Source: Rhodospirillaceae bacterium UBA1479 (GTDB lineage Bacteria > Pseudomonadota > Alphaproteobacteria > Rhodospirillales > Casp-alpha2). Taken from it: a stretch of 64,000 nucleotides of DNA. Under the pieces are notes generated by a model, which was not told where the DNA came from, did not search any database, and saw nothing but the letters and a program-made list of their open reading frames with translations. How positions within the stretch are numbered: the first letter of the stretch is position 1; every line of letters starts with the position of its first letter. Below are positions 44,700 through 52,786 of this stretch, one piece after another. The stretch is taken from the NCBI GenBank assembly GCA_002325375.1, contig DCRZ01000002.1, positions 859,198 to 923,197 on the forward strand. Direction: 5' to 3'. A program made the position numbers and the translations under genes.

Positions 44700-44729
44700 G
44701 GTGAAAGTGATCGGCCTTTTATTAGGGGG

Positions 44730-45068
44730 TTAGTCTTTTTCGGAGATGTGAATGTAGCCGCGCTCGATGGCGTGGGTCAGTTCCTCATAAGCTTTCCGCG
44801 CTTCTTCGTAAATGTCGCGGTATTTGCGGAGATTGGTGATCTCGGCGTCGGAGGGCGCTTCGCCCTCGGCGACGTTGGAAATGTTGAATGAGGCCTGCAG
44901 GTAGCGGCCGCGAAGGTGGGCGACGGCGCGGGCGAAATTGATGACCCGGGCTTCATTGATTTCGGGAATCATCGGGCCGATGATTTCGCGGTTGGCCTGG
45001 GAAATCAGCAACTCGGCCTTGCGCAGGAACTGCTGTTGGCGGCGCAGGTCGTCTTCGTAGGAACTCAT
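44730..45068 (-). CDS. Hypothetical helical protein
   Basis: A 112-residue protein starting MSSYEDDLRRQQQFLRKAEL at 45068 after GGGAGC. It is predicted to be mainly helical, with charged coiled-coil-like stretches (RKYRDIYEEARKAYEELTHA) and an acidic end. I know of no family. It lies upstream of the hydrolase on the same strand and downstream of the 24-codon frame. Confidence 0.7.
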   Translation of the reverse strand: MSSYEDDLRRQQQFLRKAELLISQANREIIGPMIPEINEARVINFARAVAHLRGRYLQASFNISNVAEGEAPSDAEITNLRKYRDIYEEARKAYEELTHAIERGYIHISEKD

Positions 45069-45264
45069 GGCGTGCTCCCTGAGTGTTGGGCCTTGTTGAG
45101 AATTTTTAGCGGAAAGGCGGGGGAATGTCTGCATCGGCGAGCGTTGCAGTGATGGTCCTGCAACGGGCCTACTGGTCCGGTTGGCGTCCGCGATGAAGCG
45201 GCGCGACGGAATTGGTTAAAGCGCAGCCCGGACGCGAGGGCGTCGGGAAAGGACGGACCCGGCC
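45069..45264. other. Intergenic stretch with a perfect inverted repeat
   Basis: No gene is supported here. An 8-base inverted repeat CGTTGCAG / CTGCAACG (45142-45165) with an 8-base centre lies about 75 bases before the 45068 gene. It could be an operator or a weak hairpin in the leader of that gene. Confidence 0.4.
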
Positions 45265-45339
45265 TCAGTCGGTCGGGTGCGGGCCTTCCAAGGGATGATC
45301 GCTTTCGCGGGGGGCTTGCGTGTGCTGGGCCTGTTTCAT
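45265..45339 (-). CDS. Possible 24-residue peptide
   Basis: An ATG frame after GGGAGAAGAC, reading MKQAQHTQAPRESDHP then LEGPHPTD. It is hydrophilic, with four His and no Cys, Trp or membrane segment. The good ribosome site is the main support; without relatives to compare, it could be chance. The frame lies just past a terminator-like hairpin, which could act as attenuator for it. Confidence 0.3.
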   Translation of the reverse strand: MKQAQHTQAPRESDHPLEGPHPTD

Positions 45340-45359
45340 CTGTCTTCTCCCGATGAACG

Positions 45360-45390
45360 AAAAACCCGGGCCGGGGCTCCAATCCCCGGC
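45360..45390 (-). terminator. Intrinsic terminator or attenuator
   Basis: On the minus strand, GCCGGGG-ATTGGAG-CCCCGGC followed by CCGGGTTTTT. It ends transcripts coming from the dioxygenase gene or from a promoter in 45470-45510, 21 bases before the 24-codon frame. Confidence 0.65.
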
Positions 45391-45516
45391 GCCGATGCCT
45401 CGTCCGGCGTCTCCGCCACACAAGGCGTTTCCACCTTCTGGTAGCGTAGCAACAATACCATAACGAATCGTTAAATTCGATAATAAAATTCCAGCATTGT
45501 GTCAACGGAAGAAATT
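45391..45516 (-). ncRNA. Candidate structured leader or small RNA
   Basis: After the dioxygenase stop there is TTGACA (45505-45500) in an AT-rich stretch; the nearest -10-like sequence, TATTAT, is only 14 bases away, so the promoter is weak on paper. The downstream 100 bases fold well: ACC-AGAA-GGT and GGCG-GAGA-CGCC (a GNRA-type loop) precede the terminator at 45360-45390. I could not match a known riboswitch class. Confidence 0.3.
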
Positions 45517-46542
45517 TTATATCGCGATGCGATGTGTCGTTTCGAAAAGGGGGCCGAATTCCCGGGTTTCCGCAAAGGCCGGCGGCAGGGCGAGGCCGTC
45601 TTCGATGCCGAGCCACAGGCGCAGCATGTGCCGCTTTTCGCCGGACGCCGGTTCCGGGTCGGTGAAGGCGGTGCGGGCGTGCAGGGTGGTGAAGTTGTTG
45701 CCGACCACCATGTCGCCAGGCGACATTTCGAACGACAAATGGAACGTGGGGTCGTCGCAAAGCGCGTCCAAAAGGTCCATGGCCTCGATCTGGGCCGCGG
45801 TCAGGCGCGGGATTTCGTCGGACCGCTGAGCGAGCTCGATGTAATGGCGCTTGTACATGACGAACCAATGCCCACCGTGGAACTGGAAGATCGGCAGGGC
45901 CTGGTACCAGGGGCGGCCGGGTAGGGCCTGGCCGCGGGCGTCGAAATAGAACGGCTCGGTCAGCACCTTGGCAAGGTCGGGCCGACGCTTGAGGATTTCG
46001 TTGAACACGGTATGGGCGCTGACGATCAGCGATTTGCCGCCGCCCGTCGACTGCCGCCGGCACAACAGGGCGAAGATATCGCCGCCGTCGTTGTGGAAGG
46101 GCTGTGCCTCGTTGGTCTGATAGGTGCGCACGTCGGCCTGTTTCTGCAGGTTGGCGCCGGTATCGCGCACATCGTGCAGCAGGGTGCGGCGGGCATCCTG
46201 GATCTGCGGAATACCCAGATACTGGCCCATGCCCCAGATCATCCGCCGGGCCTGCTCCTCATCCAGGGAACCCAGTCCCGTGCGCAGCAGGAAGAACCCG
46301 GTGCCGAAGGCGGCCTCGCGGCGCAGGGCCGCCAGGTTTTCCGCAAAGGCGCCGACGGGAAAATCGTCGGCGGTCATGGTCAGGGGATCGCAGCCGGCGC
46401 TGGCGTCAAGCGCACCCATGACGGCGGTACGGTCCGCGTCGGACATTTCGACGATCCAGGAACGAGACCCGGCCAACTGCGGGCCGGTCCAGCACGAGGC
46501 ACCTTGGGCGGGTTGCAGATTGTCATTGGTCGTGGTGGGCAT
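45517..46542 (-). CDS. TauD/TfdA-family Fe(II)/2-oxoglutarate dioxygenase
   Basis: A 341-residue oxygenase. The iron ligands are His150 and Asp152 (QPFHNDGGD) and His288 (TTLHARTAF); Arg304/Arg308 (EKRHMLRLWLG) would bind 2-oxoglutarate. FQFHGGHWFVMYKRHYIELA fits the subgroup of larger TauD-like enzymes whose substrates are mostly unknown; taurine itself is unlikely without a transporter nearby. A TTGTATACAA site lies 26 bases before its start, the same as before the ThDP enzyme, implying a common substrate-sensing regulator. Confidence 0.85.
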   Translation of the reverse strand: MPTTTNDNLQPAQGASCWTGPQLAGSRSWIVEMSDADRTAVMGALDASAGCDPLTMTADDFPVGAFAENLAALRREAAFGTGFFLLRTGLGSLDEEQARRMIWGMGQYLGIPQIQDARRTLLHDVRDTGANLQKQADVRTYQTNEAQPFHNDGGDIFALLCRRQSTGGGKSLIVSAHTVFNEILKRRPDLAKVLTEPFYFDARGQALPGRPWYQALPIFQFHGGHWFVMYKRHYIELAQRSDEIPRLTAAQIEAMDLLDALCDDPTFHLSFEMSPGDMVVGNNFTTLHARTAFTDPEPASGEKRHMLRLWLGIEDGLALPPAFAETREFGPLFETTHRIAI

Positions 46543-46567
46543 GGCTTCCTCTCCGGCAGACTATATT

Positions 46568-46577
46568 TTGTATACAA
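46568..46577 (-). promoter_or_regulatory. TTGTATACAA palindrome, putative GntR-family operator
   Basis: A perfect 10-base palindrome between the dioxygenase and rsmB-like genes, identical to the core at 33995-34004. Its place close to the dioxygenase start suggests repression of that gene. Confidence 0.55.
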
Positions 46578-46579
46578 TG

Positions 46580-47923
46580 TTAATCTGATTTTTCCAGAAC
46601 TGCGCAGAAAAATCCATCGGTTCCCGTCGATGCCGGTGACAGGCGCAAAAAACCGCCTTCGTTGGGGGGCGGTCCACCGACGGTTTCGGTCCAGACTTCG
46701 GCCAGTGGCAGTATCCGGAAACCGGGAACCTCGGCCATGAACCAGTCGATCTGTTCCTCGTTCTCCTCGCACAGCAGAGAGCAGGTGGCGTAGACCAGCC
46801 GGCCCTTGGGGGCCACCAGCGACGCCGACTGAACCATGATCAGGCGCTGCATTTCGATCAGATGTTCCAGGTCGTCAGGGCGAAACCGCCATTTGGCATC
46901 CAGGTTGCGCCGCCACGCCCCCGTGCCCGTGCAGGGCACGTCGGCCAGCACCCGGTCGGCCATTTCGTGGTTGGCCTTGACCCAGCTGTCATCGCGCGCC
47001 GAGACGACCTGTCGGCGCACCATGTCGGTACCGGCGCGTTTCAGGCGCGGCGCCATGCGGTCCATGCGATAGCGCGACACGTCGCAGGCGATCAGGCGGC
47101 CGCGCGGCGCGCCGTCCTCCGCGCCCTTACCGCCACTGGGACCAAGTGCCGCCGCCATGGCCAGGGTCTTGCCGCCGGCCCCGGCGCAATAGTCGATGAC
47201 GGTCATGCCCGGACGCACGCCGCACAGCAGCGCGATGAGTTGTGAGCCCTCGTCCTGAACCTCGAACAGCCCGCGTTTGAAGGCGTGGGTGCCGCCCAGC
47301 CGGGCGCGCGATTGAAGCCGCAGGCCCAGCGGTGACAGCGGTGTCGGCTCGACCTCGATGCCGTCGCCGGTCAATGCGCTCTGGACCTGTTCCCGCGTCG
47401 CCTTCAGGGTGTTGACGCGGAGGTCGACAGGCGCGGTCTGGCTTAGCGCCTGGAGTTCCGTTTCCAGCCGCCGCCCGAAGATGGCGCGCAAGGACGGGCC
47501 CATCCAGGATGGATATTCCAGGCGCACCCAGTCGGGCATGTCGATGTGCATGGGGGGGCGGCCGTAAAGGGATTCCGCCAATTCCTGTTCCCGGTTGTTG
47601 AGGGTCGGCGGACAGTGCCGGGTGCCTGAGAACAGGCGCGCCAACTCGTCCGGCGAGACCCGCTCATAGACCGCCATCTGGGCCAGCACGCGGGTGCGCG
47701 AGGTTGAATCAAGCGCCACGCCCGTGCGCTGGATCCACCAATCCAGGCGCGCGCGGTGGCGCAGGTTTTCATAAACCCGATGCGTCACGGTGCGGCGGTC
47801 GCCGGCCCCGGCATAGCGGCGGGTGCGGAAATAGGCGTCGATGACGGCGCTGGCATCCTGTGCCTCGGCGGCGATCTGCGCCAACAGTTCAATGCAGGCT
47901 TGTACGCGGGCGCCCGGCGTCAT
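46580..47923 (-). CDS. RsmB/NOP2/Sun-family RNA methyltransferase
   Basis: An S-adenosylmethionine-dependent RNA (cytosine-5) methyltransferase of 447 residues with start at 47923 (MTPGARVQACIELLAQIA). It has the N-terminal NusB-like region, the AdoMet motif VIDYCAGAGGKTLAMAAALG, the two cysteines of the mechanism in ADVPCTGTGAWRRN and VYATCSLLCEENEEQ, and an end reading GTDGFFCAVLEKSD. The target is probably 16S rRNA, as for RsmB, but could be another RNA. Its stop lies two bases past the palindrome at 46568. Confidence 0.88.
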   Translation of the reverse strand: MTPGARVQACIELLAQIAAEAQDASAVIDAYFRTRRYAGAGDRRTVTHRVYENLRHRARLDWWIQRTGVALDSTSRTRVLAQMAVYERVSPDELARLFSGTRHCPPTLNNREQELAESLYGRPPMHIDMPDWVRLEYPSWMGPSLRAIFGRRLETELQALSQTAPVDLRVNTLKATREQVQSALTGDGIEVEPTPLSPLGLRLQSRARLGGTHAFKRGLFEVQDEGSQLIALLCGVRPGMTVIDYCAGAGGKTLAMAAALGPSGGKGAEDGAPRGRLIACDVSRYRMDRMAPRLKRAGTDMVRRQVVSARDDSWVKANHEMADRVLADVPCTGTGAWRRNLDAKWRFRPDDLEHLIEMQRLIMVQSASLVAPKGRLVYATCSLLCEENEEQIDWFMAEVPGFRILPLAEVWTETVGGPPPNEGGFLRLSPASTGTDGFFCAVLEKSD

Positions 47924-48134
47924 GGATCGCGCTCCCTGGTGTCGCTGGATTGTTGAAGTGTTCTTCTTTGCGCCAGAGATTACCCGCCGGCCCGCCCAGG
48001 GGCCAAGGATTTCCGTCGGCGGCGGAAAGGGCGGCGGGGGATCGCAATTGCGTGAACCGCGTCCGAAATCGCGATCAGGGCGGGAAGATCGTGGTATAAG
48101 GGCAGCGTTCCCGGGTGTGGACGCCCGCATCCCG

Positions 48135-48800
48135 ATGCAGGGGAGTGGCCTGACGGTGCTGTACCGGTATCTGCTTGTCGCGTATTTCCTTTTGGTCAAT
48201 GTGGTCGCTCTCGGGTTCGTCGGGGCCGCCTATCTTCAGGGGTGGCTCGACCCCATCATCAATGCCCCGCTTCTTGAATTGACCGGCGTGATCTGCGCCG
48301 TGTTCGCCTACGGCACGGCGCTGGCGGCGTGGAAAGTGTGGCAGGCCAGCCGCCAGACGGTCGAGGTCGAGGACGGCCGTTCGCCGGCCGGATCACCGGC
48401 CGCGGCCTATATGGCGGCCCTTGCCACCGGCGATGATCGGGAGGCCGACCGCGCGGCGCAGATCCTGCGCCTGACCTTGTCCAACCGCATCGTCGTGGTC
48501 CGCCACATCGCCAATTCTCTGGTCTTGCTGGGCCTGATCGGCACGGTCATCGGCTTCATCATCGCCCTGTCGGGGGTCGACCCCACGGCCGCGTCCGATG
48601 CCAACAAGGTCGGGGCCATGGTCGCGACCCTGATCAGCGGCATGTCGGTGGCACTCAACACCACGTTGGTCGGCTCGATCCTCTATGTCTGGCTGATCGT
48701 CAATCACCGCATCCTGGCCACGGGCACGGTGCGCCTGCTGGCCGCCGCCCTGCAGGCCCCGGCGCCGGCCGACACCGCCCGGCGCCGGGCGGCCGAATAG
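48135..48800 (+). CDS. MotA/TolQ/ExbB-family proton-channel-like protein
   Basis: A 221-residue membrane protein with helices at about residues 10-30 and 38-60, a cytoplasmic loop, then two long helices (HIANSLVLLGLIGTVIGFII and MSVALNTTLVGSILYVWLIV) carrying the family GLIGTVIG...MSVAL-TTL-G signature. The family makes proton-driven channels with a one-helix partner (MotB, TolR or ExbD). The gene could start at ATG 48135 or at GTG 48156, which has the better-spaced AGGGGAG. No MotB, TolR or Ton gene follows; three unknown proteins do. Confidence 0.8.
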   Translation: MQGSGLTVLYRYLLVAYFLLVNVVALGFVGAAYLQGWLDPIINAPLLELTGVICAVFAYGTALAAWKVWQASRQTVEVEDGRSPAGSPAAAYMAALATGDDREADRAAQILRLTLSNRIVVVRHIANSLVLLGLIGTVIGFIIALSGVDPTAASDANKVGAMVATLISGMSVALNTTLVGSILYVWLIVNHRILATGTVRLLAAALQAPAPADTARRRAAE

Positions 48801-48834
48801 ACGGGGAGGGGGCGGCACGCCGCCGGCAGGCGCC

Positions 48835-49437
48835 ATGGAAGAACTCGACACCTTCGATGACGAGGACACCGCCGGCACCGTGTTCCGGGACGTCATCCTG
48901 CTGGCCCTGATCGGCTTCGTCGCCATGGTGGTGATGCTGCTGCCGCATTTGCAGCCCCCCCAGGAACAGCGGGAAGAGGCCAAGGCGCCCGGCAACGTGA
49001 TGGTCGAAATGCATTGGCCCAACGACATGCCCTATGACGTCGACCTGTGGGTCAAAGCACCGAACGAACTGCCCGTCGGATTCTGGAACCAAAGCGGCCT
49101 GACCTTCAACCTGTTGCGCGACGACCTGGGGATCGAAGGCGACGCCACGGACCGCAATTACGAAATGACCTACAGCCGCGGCGTCCCCGCCGGGGAATAT
49201 GTGGTCAACGTCCATATGTACGGCCCGTTGCCAAAAGGGACGGCGGTGCCGGTGCGGGTGGTGGTCAGCGTCAAGCGGCCGTTGGAAGAAGCGGAACAGA
49301 TCGCCGCCACCACGGTCGAACTGCGCAGCAAGAATCAGGAGGAAACCGCCTTCCGCTTTCGCCTGGACGGCGAAGGGCATCTGGTCGAAGGCAGCGTCAG
49401 TAAGCTGCGCAAGCCCCTGATCACTGAATTGCACTGA
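48835..49437 (+). CDS. One-helix periplasmic protein, likely partner of the ExbB-like channel
   Basis: A 200-residue protein: acidic cytoplasmic lead (MEELDTFDDEDTAG), one membrane helix (residues 22-41, VILLALIGFVAMVVMLLPHL), then a periplasmic beta-rich domain (MVEMHWPNDMPYDVDLWVKA, SGLTFNLLRDDLG, GVPAGEYVVNVHMYG). The topology is that of ExbD/TolR/MotB, but the outer domain is not peptidoglycan-binding; the DVDLWVKAP wording recalls DUF2135-like beta domains. No conserved Asp is evident in the membrane segment itself, though acidic residues precede it. Spacing of 34 bases to the channel gene suggests they form a complex. Confidence 0.65.
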   Translation: MEELDTFDDEDTAGTVFRDVILLALIGFVAMVVMLLPHLQPPQEQREEAKAPGNVMVEMHWPNDMPYDVDLWVKAPNELPVGFWNQSGLTFNLLRDDLGIEGDATDRNYEMTYSRGVPAGEYVVNVHMYGPLPKGTAVPVRVVVSVKRPLEEAEQIAATTVELRSKNQEETAFRFRLDGEGHLVEGSVSKLRKPLITELH

Positions 49438-49459
49438 GACCCAGGCAAGGAAACCGACC

Positions 49460-49978
49460 ATGGACATCATCTATTACATCTTCGCGGCGATGACCCTGAC
49501 GGCCTTCGTTCTGGGGGCACTTGCCGTATGGGCCCCGCGCCGGACCTGGGTTCGTTTCGTCGCCGTCGCCGCCGTCTCGCTGTTCCTGCCGTTGGCCTAC
49601 GTGCAGTTGATGGAACTTTTGTCGCGGCCCAAGCCCATGGAATACGCCTGGTACGAACGGACACGGGACAAGGCCATGGTGCTCGGCGTCGATTTCGACG
49701 AGGGGCAAGCCATCTACTTGTGGCTTCGTCTGCCCGATGAGGTCGCCCCCCGGTACTATTCGATTCCGTGGAACCCGCGCTTCGCCGAACAATTGCAGGA
49801 CGGGCTGGAAGACGCCGTGCGGCGCAATTCGGTCCTGATCATCACCAACCCGTTTTCCAGGCAGGGGCCGGAAGACCTGGGGGACCTCAACGTGGAAATT
49901 CAGCCGCCGCCGCAGCCGCCCCTGAAGGCCCCTCAGGTGCCACCGCGGATCATTGACCCACGAGAATTCAAAATTTGA
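49460..49978 (+). CDS. Hypothetical membrane protein of the ExbB-like cluster
   Basis: A 172-residue protein with two N-terminal helices (residues 3-25 and 31-52, YYIFAAMTLTAFVLGALAVW and FVAVAAVSLFLPLAYVQLM) and a soluble domain (AMVLGVDFDEGQAIYLWLRL, YYSIPWNPRFAEQLQDGLED) ending in a Pro-rich tail (QPPPQPPLKAPQVPP). No family is recognised. AGGAAA precedes the ATG, and 22 bases separate it from the one-helix protein, supporting one operon. Confidence 0.65.
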   Translation: MDIIYYIFAAMTLTAFVLGALAVWAPRRTWVRFVAVAAVSLFLPLAYVQLMELLSRPKPMEYAWYERTRDKAMVLGVDFDEGQAIYLWLRLPDEVAPRYYSIPWNPRFAEQLQDGLEDAVRRNSVLIITNPFSRQGPEDLGDLNVEIQPPPQPPLKAPQVPPRIIDPREFKI

Positions 49979-50088
49979 GGGGGGCGGATAAAGGCAGTTA
50001 ATTCAACACCCTATACCTAAGGCATAGAGGCTATGGCGCGGCTTTTGCGCGATAATGCAAGGCCCTGTCAGTTGCAAAGGAGCACATC

Positions 50089-50571
50089 ATGGCTGACAAA
50101 GAACCCGACGACCTGGACGAGCCCGTTCCCGATCCTATCGACGACGAGGTCCGTGCGGAACTCTCCCTGATTTATAACAAGGCCAACGACGCCTTGCTGT
50201 TCGTCAAGGCCCAGCAGTGGTGGACCGTGGGCTCGACCCTGGCGGTCTTCATGGGGTTGTTCGTGATCGCCAAACTGGTCGGGGCCAAGTCGGGATACGT
50301 CAGCGCGCTGACCGGCCTGATCATTCTCATGACCTGCGCCTGTGTGTTCATGCTGGTGATCTATCAGTTTTGGCAGCACAACGAACTTGCGCGCATTCAG
50401 GCCGTGGCCGGCAATTTCAGCGCCACGTTCCAGAAAATCCATGCGATCAAGTCATCGGCGGAAGGAAACTTCCACCGCTATACATTGTTGGCGTTCATGA
50501 TCGCCCTGGTGATCCTGGGGGCGATCGTCACCTACATGGGGCTGGACCAACTGCCGCGCTGGCCGCGCTAG
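50089..50571 (+). CDS. Hypothetical three-helix membrane protein of the ExbB-like cluster
   Basis: A 160-residue protein with an acidic N-terminus (DEPVPDPIDDEVRAE), then hydrophobic segments at about residues 46-64, 70-92 and 130-150 (GSTLAVFMGLFVIAKLV; GLIILMTCACVFMLVIYQF; LLAFMIALVILGAIVTYMGL). AAGGAG precedes the ATG. A gap of 110 bases, with an imperfect palindrome (CTATACCTAAGGCATAG), separates it from the previous gene, so it may have its own promoter. I recognise no family. Confidence 0.65.
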   Translation: MADKEPDDLDEPVPDPIDDEVRAELSLIYNKANDALLFVKAQQWWTVGSTLAVFMGLFVIAKLVGAKSGYVSALTGLIILMTCACVFMLVIYQFWQHNELARIQAVAGNFSATFQKIHAIKSSAEGNFHRYTLLAFMIALVILGAIVTYMGLDQLPRWPR

Positions 50572-50578
50572 GGAAGGC

Positions 50579-51190
50579 TCAGTACAGCACTTTCTTGTAG
50601 CGTGCCGCCGCTTCTTCGGTGGTCTCGTCGGCGATGTTCTGGTCGCCGGTCTGGGCGCGCATCATCTCCGCCGCGGTCGGCAGGGCGTCGCGCGGGACGC
50701 GGGCTTCGGGGTCCCACAGGCGGGAGCGCATCAACGCCTTGGCGCAATGCATGAAGGCTTCCTGCACCGTGACCACCAGGCAGCTTTTGGGCAGCTTGCC
50801 GGAAACCTCGAACTTGGCGAGCAGGTCCGCGTCGTCGCGGATTTCACCGGTGCCGTTGATGCGGAAGGTCTCGTTGATGCCGGGGATCAGGAAAATCAGG
50901 CCGACAGCCGGGTTCGCCAGAATGTTCGCGTAGCCGTCGAGACGATTGTTGCCGGGGCGGTCGGGAATGGCGACGGTGACATCGTCGAGCACCTGAATGA
51001 ACCCGGGCAGGTCGCCTTTCGGCGACACGTCGGCGCCGCCGGGTCCCTGGGTCGCGATCACCACGAAGGGGCAAAGCGAGATGAACCGCCGGGAATTCTC
51101 TTCCAGCCGATGGAAGACCTTGGTCACCGCGCGGCCCTTGGGTTCGGCATAGATTTCACGCAATTTCTGTTCGGATTCGATGCGTGCCAT
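50579..51190 (-). CDS. PPOX-type FMN-binding flavoprotein (MSMEG_1061-like)
   Basis: A 203-residue split-barrel flavoprotein starting at 51190 (MARIESEQKLREIYAEP). CPFVVIATQGPGGADVSPKG, GNNRLDGYANILANPAVGLI, and RINGTGEIRDDADLLAKFEV are the FMN-site segments of the pyridoxamine oxidase-like group of uncharacterised flavoproteins. It may reduce or bind a small cofactor-like molecule. It follows guaB at 13 bases on the same strand. Confidence 0.85.
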   Translation of the reverse strand: MARIESEQKLREIYAEPKGRAVTKVFHRLEENSRRFISLCPFVVIATQGPGGADVSPKGDLPGFIQVLDDVTVAIPDRPGNNRLDGYANILANPAVGLIFLIPGINETFRINGTGEIRDDADLLAKFEVSGKLPKSCLVVTVQEAFMHCAKALMRSRLWDPEARVPRDALPTAAEMMRAQTGDQNIADETTEEAAARYKKVLY

Positions 51191-51203
51191 AAGGCCTGTC
51201 CTC

Positions 51204-52682
51204 TTAGGGTTCCGAGCGATAGTTGGGGGCCTCGCGGGCGATGGTGATGTCATGGACGTGGCTTTCGCGCAGTCCCGCCCCGGTGATACGGCGCATTTCC
51301 GGTTTGGTGCGCAGTTCCTGGATGGTGGCGCAACCGGTGTAGCCCATGGCCGCCCGGAGGCCGCCGACCAACTGATGGACGATGGTGCCAAGCGGCCCGC
51401 GGTAAGGCACGCGGCCTTCGACCCCTTCGGGCACCAGTTTCAGGCTGTCGGACACTTCGGCCTGGAAATAGCGGTCGGCCGATCCCCGCGCCATGGCGCC
51501 CAGCGATCCCATGCCCCGATACGACTTGAACGACCGCCCCTGGTAGAGGAACACCTCGCCCGGGCTTTCATCCGTGCCGGCGAACAATGATCCGATCATC
51601 ACCGCCTCCGCACCCGCCGCGATGGCCTTGGCGACGTCGCCGGAATACTTGATGCCGCCGTCGGCGATGCAGGGCACGCCCGCTTTGCCGCAGGCTTCCG
51701 CCGATTCCATGATCGCCGTCAGCTGCGGCATGCCGACACCCGCGACCATGCGCGTGGTGCAGATGGTGCCCGGCCCGATGCCGATCTTCACGGCGTCGGC
51801 GCCGGCGTCGATCAACGCCTTGGCGCCTTCCGGGGTGGCCACGTTGCCGCCGATGATCTGGGTCCGGTTGGACATTTTCTTGATGATGTTGACGGCGTCG
51901 AGAACGCCCTGGGAATGGCCGTGCGCCGTATCGACGACGACCACGTCGACACCGGCGTCGATCAGCGCCTCGGCCCGCGCCCGGCCGTCGTCGCCGACGC
52001 CGGTCGCCGCGGCGACGCGCAGGCGGCCCTGGTCGTCCTTGCAGGCGTTGGGATGGGCCTGTTCCTTTTCGATGTCCTTGACCGTGACCAGGCCGACGCA
52101 GCGGTAGGCTTCGTCGACCACGATCAGGCGCTCGATGCGGAACTTGTGCAGAAGCCGCTTGGCCTCGTCGCGCGACACGTTCTCCTTGACCGTGATCAGC
52201 GGCAGGTCAGGCTGGTTGCGGGTCATCAACTCGGACACCGGCTGCTTCAAGTTCTCGGCGAAGCGGATATCGCGGTTGGTGATGATGCCGACCAGTTTAC
52301 CCGTGTCGCGTTCGACCACGGGCATGCCGGAAAATCCGGTGTGTTCCTTGATGCGCAACGCGTCGGCCAGGGTCTGGTCGGGGAACATGGTCACCGGATT
52401 GATGACCATGCCGCTTTCGAATTTTTTGACTTTGCGGACCTCGGCGGCCTGATCCTCGGGCGTCATGTTCTTGTGCAGGACACCGATGCCGCCGGCCTGG
52501 GCCATGGCGATGGCCAAAGCGCTTTCCGTCACTGTGTCCATGGCGGCGGACACAAGCGGAATGCCCAGCGTGATTTCGCGGGTCAGGCGGGTCGTGGTAT
52601 CGGCGGTGTTGGGAAGAACATTGGACGCAGCCGGGACCAGGAGAACATCGTCAAACGTCAGCGCTTCTCTCAGGTCGGCCAT
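51204..52682 (-). CDS. guaB: IMP dehydrogenase
   Basis: Oxidises IMP to XMP with NAD, the controlling step to guanine nucleotides. Starting at ATG 52682 (MADLREALTFDDVLLVPAAS; GAGG is five bases upstream) gives 492 residues, the family norm; the longer frame to 52748 is not needed. Two CBS modules occupy about residues 95-215. The catalytic Cys is in GIGPGTICTTRMVAGVG, and the flap motif GRSFKSYRGMGSLGAM is intact. Confidence 0.97.
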   Translation of the reverse strand: MADLREALTFDDVLLVPAASNVLPNTADTTTRLTREITLGIPLVSAAMDTVTESALAIAMAQAGGIGVLHKNMTPEDQAAEVRKVKKFESGMVINPVTMFPDQTLADALRIKEHTGFSGMPVVERDTGKLVGIITNRDIRFAENLKQPVSELMTRNQPDLPLITVKENVSRDEAKRLLHKFRIERLIVVDEAYRCVGLVTVKDIEKEQAHPNACKDDQGRLRVAAATGVGDDGRARAEALIDAGVDVVVVDTAHGHSQGVLDAVNIIKKMSNRTQIIGGNVATPEGAKALIDAGADAVKIGIGPGTICTTRMVAGVGMPQLTAIMESAEACGKAGVPCIADGGIKYSGDVAKAIAAGAEAVMIGSLFAGTDESPGEVFLYQGRSFKSYRGMGSLGAMARGSADRYFQAEVSDSLKLVPEGVEGRVPYRGPLGTIVHQLVGGLRAAMGYTGCATIQELRTKPEMRRITGAGLRESHVHDITIAREAPNYRSEP

Positions 52683-52786
52683 GCCATCCTCGTCTGTGGG
52701 TTCGAGTTGGCGGCCCATCATACACATGCGCATGGCCTTGCCAAGCACCTTTGCGAGCCCGCAAAACCCCCGGGTTTCAGCGGGTC

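Noticed and set aside
45265..45339. The 24-residue frame as the PQQ precursor PqqA.
   Set aside because: It lacks the Glu-x-x-x-Tyr core of PqqA, and no pqqB-E genes are near.
45517..46542. Naming the dioxygenase tauD.
   Set aside because: It is longer and different in the substrate region, and no taurine or sulfonate transporter is adjacent.
48135..50571. The MotA/ExbB-like cluster as a Zorya anti-phage system.
   Set aside because: No MotB/OmpA-domain protein, helicase or nuclease is present, and the channel protein lacks a long cytoplasmic tail.
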